From positions 16,512,616-16,576,615 of the forward strand of contig OY978530.1 of NCBI GenBank assembly GCA_963854835.1: DNA of 64,000 nucleotides. Reading direction: 5' to 3'. A program made the position numbers and the translations under genes. This document shows positions 56,556 through 64,000 of this stretch, piece by piece (positions within the stretch are counted from its first letter, which is position 1; each line of letters starts with the position of its first letter). This DNA comes from Megamerina dolium (lineage: Eukaryota > Arthropoda > Insecta > Diptera > Megamerinidae). The notes beneath the pieces were generated by a model. It worked only from the letters and a program-made list of their open reading frames with translations. It ran no database searches and had not been told where the DNA came from.

Positions 56556-57026
56556 TGTCTAAATCCCTTTAGACAAGCCATATGGCCAGTCCCTGAAAGA
56601 AGGAAGCAAAAATAATGAAATAGTATTTATAAAATGAATTAATGATACTTACCATTTTTACTTACCTTACCTTGCATAATTACCATATGGCAACCCAACT
56701 CTCCACATAAATTCCCCTTTTATGTTTTTGGGTTTTCGCGGTTCGCGTTATGATCGACCGATGTTATCATATATCACATTCGGTCCTAGAGTCTATCGAG
56801 ATCGTGCTATTCCGCGCATGTTTGATCGTCGAAATAAACAGTGTTTGAAATTTCTTTATATTTCTTGATACTTATTCTGATTTCTTTTTATAAGTGTTTA
56901 CGTTCATACTCTGCAATTGAAGTGTATACTTACACATGCATGTAAATTATTATTATTAAGATTGGTAAATTGTTGAAATCGTACATATTGTATTATTCGG
57001 TAAAATAAAAGCAAAGTGAATAAATA
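56556..57026 (+). repeat. 3' LTR of young BEL
   Basis: 471 bp, identical to the 5' LTR except one visible T/C difference, followed by target duplication AAGTG. The sequence just before it (GCGGGCCGCGA) is only a weak polypurine tract. Confidence 0.95.
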
Positions 57027-57261
57027 AAGTGACATCGAGCAGGTGTCGACTAAACTGTAAATACGCAATCTACCTTATTTTCATTACTTATGTGCTTAAA
57101 TTGGAAGGACCAAAGCGAGGGGTTGACTCATGCCAAGAATATGGAGGAGATTGAAACCATCCTGTCCATGCAACCATAGAGAACTGGAGCGAAGATACCA
57201 TAGTTTACACACGCGAGTTCCCAAATCCAGTGTATTATCGGCACTAGAAACACACCAAAAA

Positions 57262-57605
57262 CATGAACTGCGCCGCAGAACTCTAAGCGAGGGAGGCTTT
57301 AGTTTTTACCACCAAGAGATGTGACGAAACTAAATTGTTCAATTCTGACAGAATGTAAAGAGCTGCACTGTATGCCTTTTCAGAAGAGTCGCAATATCCA
57401 TATATTTGAGTTTTTCGGAGAGGTCCAAAATCTATCCATCTGCGAATTTCAATATGGTCCATGGCAGATAAATCCTCAATAAAACGATTCAATTTTAAGA
57501 GGGACATTGGCTTGACACATTCGTCGCAATCAGCGCCTTTGAACCAGAGTTCCTGAAGCAACATTTTGACTTGAATCATAATTGGAAAAAGCCAGTCAAA
57601 TGGAT
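57262..57605 (-). pseudogene. BEL/Pao pol fragment in inverted copy
   Basis: The minus-strand counterpart of 10986-11330: [20 protein letters not shown] through IYGYCDSSEKAY, with W to C in the WDECVKP motif. Confidence 0.78.
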
Positions 57606-58137
57606 GAATATAGGTTAATAGACAACATATATATTTATAAAATATATATAGACCCCTAATAAAATAGTCAGTTAGTCAGAGTGAGAGTTGTCTACGCCAG
57701 AAAATGACGTCGCGCGCACTGTCTCAATTTTGGTGCCACGTTATAGAAGGCAAATTGCAACTCTGACTTGATCAGTCAGAAGTCGATTCGTTTGTTCTTG
57801 TTCTTATTCATTTTCCTTACTTGATTTTTCCCGACACGAACAGTGCGCACATTTTTTTGTTCATTTTATATATATATCTCGACTTTTTATTGTATAAAAT
57901 TATATCCCTAAAAAGTTCCAATTGTGGACCATATTTAATTAAATTCGTAATATAATGAGTGTCGTGGCGTTTATATATATACTTTCAGGTGTTTTTTCTA
58001 ATAAATAAAATACATTAAATAAAAAACAGTTCGTTTGTAATCTACGTATTTTTCTCTCTCGTTTCAATACGGAATTTCTTCCGATGTCAAAATTATTGAA
58101 ATAAATCAAAATTTGATTTAAACATTTACTTTGTGCA

Positions 58138-58419
58138 ATGGTATTGACCACCAACGAAAGGCTTAACAATTCTAAAGGTGATAAAAAGTGTGCTAATGTG
58201 AATACAACAACAACCACAAGTAGCAGCAGCACCGCCTTCACAGCAACCGTATTAGCAACAACAATTAATGAAGAAAAACAGCAACAACAACAGCAAGATT
58301 TGTCATCAAGTAACAATACCAATCATCTGAAATTGGAAAAGATTATGACAACAAAAACACCGGCAACAAGTCGATTTTTATTTATTATTATTTATTATTT
58401 ATATTTATGGGTGCCGTAG
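58138..58419 (+). CDS. Hypothetical Q/S/T/N-rich ORF (inverted copy)
   Basis: A 93-codon ORF matching the unit-2 and unit-3 copies except one Met-to-Ile change. TATAAAAT lies at 57893-57900 and TGACGTCGCGCGC at about 57704, both upstream on the same strand, so a promoter is conceivable. No family is recognised. Confidence 0.3.
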   Translation: MVLTTNERLNNSKGDKKCANVNTTTTTSSSSTAFTATVLATTINEEKQQQQQQDLSSSNNTNHLKLEKIMTTKTPATSRFLFIIIYYLYLWVP

Positions 58420-58706
58420 CTCAGTGTGTTGGCTTTCTGTCGGCAAGCAATTGGCAATTCTTCCGATAGTAACTACTTGCCATGAAAAAGCTTCTAAAAG
58501 AACTTTGTGACAAAGCTCAGAAAAAGTGAAGTCACAAGGGTTCTGCCATTCGGAACCGGCTAAAATAATTAAATAAATAAGTAAATATTTTTTTTTTTTC
58601 TAAAATAAGTAGGTCCTTCTAATACTGTCCAAAATTTAACACTCACAACAGTTATGGAAGAGAAGCTCGGCCAATGAGACCTTCGGAGATTTAAGTGCCA
58701 CATATA
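58407..58706 (+). mobile_element. tRNA-derived SINE, internally deleted (inverted copy)
   Basis: Same deleted SINE as in the direct units, here on plus. It starts GGGTGCCGTAGCTCAGTG and ends CCACATATATTTTTTTT. Confidence 0.75.
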
Positions 58707-58899
58707 TTTTTTTTTATTATTTCATTATTAAAGAACGGTTAATCAAAAACAACATCAGTACAACACAACCAAGGTATGAGCTCACCGGCATCTCTCTCAC
58801 ATACACAATAGTATTGTTCTAAATTGTGAAGTGTTAGATTGGAAGAAACTGTATATTAGTATATTGTACTGTATATTCAGTATATTAGTGTAAAAGTAT

Positions 58900-59305
58900 T
58901 GTTCGCAGCAGCACTAATTTTAAATCGGGACTCGCAGCACTATTTCTATTTCGGGACTCGCAGAGCTAACTTTCATGATCATATAATAAACTATCATTTT
59001 ATATTGGAATGTACTAAATCTCGAGATCATAAACGAAACTGTAATTCTCTTATTCTCTCTGAATTTAGTGATCATACATGCAACTGTAAACTCTCTCATT
59101 GCAGTTGACTAAATTTTTATCTATATATTTCATTATCTCATTCTTATGTACATATAATCATAAGCATGGCCTAACTTTAATATTATACAACTGTTAACTT
59201 CACTTCTACTGCGACCACGAATCAATAAAGTTGATAAACTTCTTTAAGAGTTTATAATTTTCATTTTTGCAAATAGGTGGAGCAAATCAGCTCTTCCTCG
59301 AAACA
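58900..59305 (+). repeat. LTR of third BEL/Pao family, copy A
   Basis: TGTTCGCAGCAGC...CTCGAAACA, 406 bp, TG...CA. AATAAA at 59224-59229 is a plausible polyadenylation signal. A PBS follows two bases later. Confidence 0.75.
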
Positions 59306-59307
59306 TT

Positions 59308-59325
59308 TGGTGACCCCGACGTGAT
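59308..59325 (+). other. Primer-binding site, copy A
   Basis: TGGTGACCCCGACGTGAT, two bases after the LTR. It differs from the TGGTCCTTCGA site of the other two BEL elements, so a different tRNA primer is used. Confidence 0.75.
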
Positions 59326-59537
59326 CGGGTTAGAAGTCATTTCGCGTTATAACTATTTGAGTTTTAACTAAACCACATTTTCGTTTAATTTTTTCGCAAA
59401 TTCGAAGTTAATAAAACTTAAAATAAATCAATTTTGTTGCGGCAATATATAAGCACATAACGGAGGTAACTGGTGATAATACCGTTACTCCTATTTACAT
59501 ACATATCGTACGGCACATATTTATTTGGAAAGCCAAC

Positions 59538-60186
59538 ATGCCAAAAGGCAACAGATCGAAAAAAGGCAATGACGTCACATCAGCAGATGTAACGATTAAC
59601 AGCTCAGATTCAATTTCTTTTAACAAAAGGAAAAGTGCATCGATTAAACATCAACTAAATAAAACTTTGTCAGTATTGCGTCTTGGTGAGCTCGATGAAG
59701 CCGAACTTTCTGTCCACGTGGAGTACGTTGAGAGCATGCACGATAGCTTTGACCGCGTGCAGTCGATTCTCGAGGAAGCTGATCCACGAGAACTGGATGG
59801 AACAGGCCGAGCACAATTTTTCGGCATGTACCTAGAAGTTAAGGCAAAGCTGTCACGCGAACTCAATTTACATAGAAGGACAAACGTAAGGCACTCATCC
59901 ACCGCTAGGCATTTCGCATTGGATGAATCACCGTCCACATTATTTTCATCGTTACGGAAATCTCGACTTCCCGAGTTGAAAATACCGAAATTCAGTGGAG
60001 CATACAACGATTAGCCTAATTTCTTCGCCATGTTCAGCAGTGTTATTGACAAGGACTTAGAATTGAGCAAAGTGGAAAAACTTCAACATCTGCGCACTAG
60101 TTTGCAAGGAGCCGCATTAGAAACCATTTGCTTACTTGAGCCAGTTGATGAGAATTATGACAAAGCCGAGGCTCTACTAAAGTCAC
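59538..60186 (+). pseudogene. BEL/Pao Gag N-terminal part, copy A
   Basis: ATG at 59538 (MPKGNRSKKGNDVTSADVT). A lysine-rich start, a helical region (LGELDEAELSVHVEYVESMH) and ELKIPKFSGAYND, where FSG is the typical start of BEL capsid. An in-frame TAG at 60012-60014 follows; the frame then continues NFFAMFSSVIDKDLELSKVE to about 60186, where Jockey sequence begins. Copy B has the same TAG at the same position. Confidence 0.82.
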
Positions 60187-60187
60187 A

Positions 60188-61500
60188 TAGCGGTTTTTCA
60201 ATTAGTTTTGAGAATGTTGAGAGCGAACTTATCGGTCTATACGAGCTTACGATTGTTGCATTTTTGTTTGGCTTTGGAATAGCTATAATTTCAGCAACTT
60301 TCAAAACAACTTAAAAATATTTTAACTTGATGATTCCATTGAAGATATTTCTCAAAAATATTATTGCTTTATTAGGAACCTATTTCACTATTTTGCCACT
60401 TATGCCGTCATAACCAAGTGATTTTTTGTTTTGAATACGCTGTTCGATTGCTTTTTGTATTTCGCTGACGATCACCGGCTTGATTACTTCGAGAGATTGT
60501 TAAGTGAGTGCATGTGTGGTGTAACACGACTTTGTACGGTCATATCATTCGTAAAAGTTGCTGCAAAGTGTTCAGCTAATACTTTTGCTTTGTCACCAGA
60601 AGTTCTTGCCCATTTATTATTTTTGGTCCTTAGTGGAGGTTGGTGTAGTATTGAATTGTTTATGTTTTTTGTTGCTTTCCACTAAGAATAGTTGATTTTG
60701 AGACATCAAGGTTTCTTAAATAATATTGTAGTTTTCGTTGTTTTTCAGCTTGTAGGAGTTTCTTTAATTCTTTAATTAATTTGTTTAGTTTTGTCTTGAG
60801 TTCAGGGAACCTTGTTGTCTGCCATTGTTTCCGAGTTTTTGTTTTTTTTTAATTAATTTTATTTTGAATATGTTCTGCAGTTGGTTGCTCTGCTTTTGTC
60901 CCATTTTGAATTAGAGTTGAGTTAGTTGCAGATTGTATGATAGTATCGTTGAAATATGCTACAGTGCTATCTATTTCTTTATCGTGTTTAATGGAACTTT
61001 CAAATTCAAATTACGCTCTATTAACTCTTTAAAGCAATTCCAGTCTATTTTGTTATTGTATATGCACTGTTTCGTACTTTCTAATATCGGCTTTGCTTGA
61101 TAAGTTACTATTATTGGCGAGTGGTTTGATGAGAGCTCAAAGTTCGAATTTACTGATAATAATTTATGATCCACATTTTTTGTTATGGAGAAATCGATTA
61201 AATCGGGTGTTTTTGCCAGGTCACATGGCCAGTAAGTGGGCTCTCCAGTGCGAATAAATTTACCATTGTATTTCTCAATAGCCTTATGAAGATTTTTACC
61301 TTTAGTGTTTGTTATCCTTGAGCCCAAAAGCCATTCTTTGCATTGAAATCACCACCTGCGATCAACTTGTTTCCAAGCGATTTTAAGTATTTATTGTACT
61401 ATTCGCTAGTATTACTGAATTTTGGAGGACAATATGCTGCCGATATTATAATTTTACCAAATGTGTCATGCTAGTTCCAGCATTGTGTGGCGGCATGTAC
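60188..61500 (-). pseudogene. Jockey-type LINE ORF2 fragment
   Basis: On the minus strand: AAYCPPKFSN and AGGDFNAKNG (endonuclease, about 61430-61340), GSRITNTKGKNLHKAI and LIDFSITKNVD, FELSSNHSPIIV (D to N in the canonical SSDHSP). After a long degraded linker come LGYDGISGKIVK and YRPISSLSTFSKLIEK (RT). It stops at 60188 inside the RT, without 3' end or poly(A). It is a different copy from, and more decayed than, the Jockey at 40.9-45.3 kb. Confidence 0.78.
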
Positions 61501-61848
61501 AATTTCATAATTTCGAACTCACTGCACAGCATATTAAAATCAACAGTACCGCTGAATTTGTGAAGTATCGGTGTGACATAGGCATTTCATCAGTTTTTGA
61601 TATATAAGTTAAAGTTAGTTAGTTAGTTAGCATCAAGAACTGATATAGAACAATAAGTTGTAAAATAAAATACATATATCCTATACGTATATAAAAACGC
61701 ATTTCAATACACTACATAGAAGAACCCCAGAGCTTGGTGTAGGCTCATCATATAATAGCATAAGCATATACTTTGCCTTGGAAAGAGACATCAGCTAAGC
61801 GATTGTCCCTTCAAAGTTTATTAGCGTAATTTTATAATTTAAGAACGC
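61501..61848. other. Spacer before second LTR
   Basis: About 350 AT-rich bases with no recognised gene. A short GTTA repeat (TTAGTTAGTTAGTTAG) is at about 61615-61630. Confidence 0.5.
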
Positions 61849-62224
61849 TGTTCGCAGCAGCACTAATGTTATATCGGGACTCGCAGCACTATTTCTATTT
61901 CGGGACTCGCAGAGCTAACTTTCATGATCATATAATAAACTATCATCTTCTATTGGAATGTACTAAATCTCGAGATCATAAACGAAACTGTAATTCTCTT
62001 ATTCTCTCTGATTTTAGTGATCATACATGCAACTGTAAACACTCTCATTGCAGTTGACTAAATTTTTACCTATTTCTTTCATTATCTCATTCTTATGTAC
62101 ATATAATCATAAGCATAGCCTAACTTTAATATTCTACAACTGTTAACTTCACTTCTGCTGCGACCACGAATCAATTAAGTTGATAAACTTCTTTAAGAGT
62201 TTTTAATTTTCATTTTTGCAAATA
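61849..62224 (+). repeat. LTR of third BEL/Pao family, copy B (3' end deleted)
   Basis: Matches copy A from TGTTCGCAGCAGC to TTTGCAAATA, then joins directly to leader sequence ACGGAGGTAACTGG that in copy A lies about 185 bp further on. The LTR end and PBS are therefore missing. AATAAA is changed to AATTAA. Confidence 0.85.
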
Positions 62225-62280
62225 ACGGAGGTAACTGGTGATAATACCGTTATTCCTATTTACTTACGTATCGTACGGCA

Positions 62281-62552
62281 CATATTTATTTGTAAAGCCA
62301 ACATGCCAAAAGGCAATAAATCGAAAAAAGACAATGAATTCACATCAGCAGATGTAACGATTAACAGCTCAGATTCAATTTCTTTTAACAAAAGGAAAAG
62401 TGCATCGATTAAACATCATATTTATTTGTAAAGACAACATGCCAAAAGGCAATAAATCGAAAAAAGACAATGAATTCACATCAGCAGATGTAACGATTAA
62501 CAGCTCAGATTCAATTTCTTTTAACAAAAGGAAAAGTGCATCGATTAAACAT
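62281..62552 (+). repeat. 136-bp tandem duplication at gag start, copy B
   Basis: Bases 62281-62416 repeat as 62417-62552 with one visible difference. Both contain the gag ATG (62303 and 62439). Because 136 is not a multiple of 3, the first ATG frame closes at HHIYL and only the second leads into gag. Confidence 0.93.
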
Positions 62553-63305
62553 CAACTAAATAAAACTTTGTCAGTATTGCGTCTTGGTGAGCTCGATGAA
62601 GCCGAACTTTCTGTCCACGTGGAGTACGTTGACAGCATGCACGATAGCTTTGACCGCGTGCAGTCGATTCTCGAGGAAGCTGATCCACGAGAACTGGATG
62701 GAACAGGCCGAGCAGAATTTTTCGGCATGTACCTAGAAGTTAAGGCAAAGCTGTCACGCGAACTCAATTTACATAGAAGGACAAACGTAAGGCACTCATC
62801 CACCGCTAGGCATTTCGCATTGGATGAATCACCGTCCACATTATTTTCATCGTTACGGAAATCTCGACTTCCCGAGTTGAAAATACCGAAATTCAGTGGA
62901 GCATACAACGATTAGCCTAATTTCTTCGCCATGTTCAGCAGTGTTATTGACAAGGACTTAGAATTGAGCAAAGTGGAAAAACTTCAACATCTGCGCACTA
63001 GTTTGCAAGGAGCCGCATTAGAAACCATTTGCTTACTTGAGCCAGTTGATGAGAATTATGACAAAGCCGTGGCTCTACTAAAGAATCGATTTGATAATAA
63101 ACTACTTGTTTTTCAGGCACACGTTAAGGCTATTTTCGGCCTTGAAACTGTTGATAGAAATTCTGCTAGTGGCTTGCGAGAATTGAGCCACAAATTCAAT
63201 TCACATCTTCGTGCACTTTACACCTTGGCAACACCTGAACAAAGCTTTTGCGTAGCTTTTCCTCTAGCTTTTGCGTATTTTGCGATTCGAAAGACCATTA
63301 TATAA
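62439..63305 (+). pseudogene. BEL/Pao Gag, copy B
   Basis: ATG 62439 (MPKGNKSKKDNEFTSADVT). Same N-terminal and helical region as copy A, TAG at 62913-62915, then the capsid continues in frame: NFFAMFSSVIDKDLELSKVE, ALLKNRFDNKLLVFQAHVKA, GLRELSHKFNSHLRALYTL. The frame then loses similarity (about 63240) and closes at 63305, with a probable deletion or indel before the zinc knuckles at 63374. Confidence 0.82.
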
Positions 63306-63349
63306 ATAATTGTATAAAATTCATAAATTTATCGCTGAATTTGCGCTAC

Positions 63350-64000
63350 AAGGAAGCTAAGCGGCTTCAACTTTGTTTAAATTGTCTACGCAAAGGCCAT
63401 AGCCTACAACGACGTAAGTCTGGGCATTGTCGTCATTGCTCAGCCAAACACAATTCTCTTCTTCACATGAACCCAATTTCGTCGTCTTCAAATCCACAAG
63501 AAATTGAAGCTACAACCTCGTCACAACAAACACTCATTTCATCGTTAACTTCAAGTTCAATCTCTCAAGCTTCGAAATCTATCGGCAGTAGTAATGTATT
63601 GCTAGCTACAGCAATGATTTTAGTAAAAAATCGTTCAGGCATCTTCGTTCCATGCCGCGCTATTCTCGACTCAGCATCTCAAATAAATTTCGTAACTACT
63701 CGCTTGGCAAATCTGTTGCAACTTCCATTCAAAAAATCAACAATTGTGATCTCCGGTATTGGCGAAGACAACTTCGTTGCCGACAAGGAGATTGACGTTT
63801 TCGCACAATCGCAAGATAAAAGCTACAACACTTCTTTCGCTGCTGTGGTCACACCCAGCATAACAGATTATCAACCTAACTTCAACCTTACTTCGGAATG
63901 GAAGATACCATCAAATATTACTCTCGCAGATCCACTATTCTTTAAACCACAGCGCATTGACTTGCTTATTGGCGCAGGTTTATTTTTTGATTTGATGTGT
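63350..64000 (+). pseudogene. BEL/Pao zinc knuckle and aspartic protease, copy B (runs off window)
   Basis: An open frame from about 63330 to the window end. A zinc knuckle CLNCLRKGHSLQRRKSGHC (one expected Cys replaced by Arg) and CRHCSAKHNSLLH come first. A serine/glutamine-rich spacer, LLATAMILVKNRSG and the protease site ILDSASQINFVTTRLANLL follow; the frame continues to QRIDLLIGAGLFFDL. The active site DSA replaces DS/TG, as in some Pao-type elements. The 3' part lies outside the window. Confidence 0.82.

Larger units (their letters stand above)
48902..57026 (+). mobile_element. BEL/Pao provirus-like element, young, plus strand
   Basis: 8125 bp with 471-bp LTRs (48902-49372 and 56556-57026). 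The target duplication AAGTG lies at 48897-48901 and 57027-57031; joining the flanks restores the uninterrupted unit sequence. Only one difference between LTRs was seen (T/C near 48953/56607), indicating recent insertion. Internal order: putative PBS, AT-rich leader, gag-pro-RT, RNase H, integrase, zinc-knuckle ORF. Coding is interrupted by two single-base indels and one stop. Confidence 0.96.
57027..58850 (-). repeat. Inverted copy of the 5.7-kb unit, part 2
   Basis: The reverse complement of unit-1 positions about 9780-11565. It carries the ancestral (unexpanded) version of the GAATCGTT site, like unit 1. It ends at about 58850 with a rearranged TATATTAGTATATTGTACTG stretch (58851-58899) before the next LTR. 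Confidence 0.92.

Overview
This window is insect genomic DNA, most likely from a brachyceran fly. The evidence is indirect: BEL/Pao LTR elements, Jockey-, LOA- and RTE-clade LINEs, a mellifera-type mariner, a tRNA-derived SINE, long (TA)n tracts and DREF-type TATCGATA motifs. The species cannot be named. No intact host gene is visible. Nearly every coding stretch is transposon-derived and nearly all are broken, as expected of pericentromeric, heterochromatic or piRNA-cluster-like DNA.

Layout. 1-0.84 kb: minus-strand BEL/Pao relics. 0.84-5.0 kb: decayed LOA-type LINE (plus). 5.0-9.3 kb: a Ty3/gypsy pol relic (minus) split inside its integrase by an RTE LINE (5544-8634, minus) with a probable 6-bp target duplication. 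9.6-26.7 kb: three direct tandem copies of a composite unit of about 5.7 kb. Each unit holds a SINE with an internal deletion, a Q/S/T/N-rich ORF, a BEL pol fragment, a (TA)n block and the start of a LOA-type ORF1. 27.0-28.7 kb: a truncated second RTE LINE. 28.7-33.05 kb: a second LOA LINE ending in RNase H and a zinc finger.

33.1-46.9 kb is a nest. A mariner (33162 onward, resuming at 46750) is split by a 12.6-kb minus-strand BEL/Pao element (34143-46744; 468-bp LTRs, CAGAT duplication). That element is itself interrupted by a full-length Jockey LINE (40903-45304, 15-bp duplication) and by a SINE (35626-35995, 12-bp duplication).

46.9-58.85 kb is an inverted copy of the 5.7-kb unit, starting at its (TA)n block. 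It is split by a young plus-strand BEL/Pao provirus (48902-57026; 471-bp LTRs with one visible difference, AAGTG duplication). 58.9-64.0 kb: two related copies of a third BEL/Pao family in tandem, with a Jockey fragment between them; the second runs off the window end.

The elements do not work together as a pathway. Their relations are historical and give a relative order: tandem and inverted duplication of the unit came before the young BEL insertion; mariner came before the minus BEL, which came before Jockey and SINE. The features most worth follow-up are the composite array with its distant inverted copy, the zinc-knuckle ORFs lying 3' of integrase in two different BEL elements, and the DRE-motif cluster upstream of gag in the young BEL.
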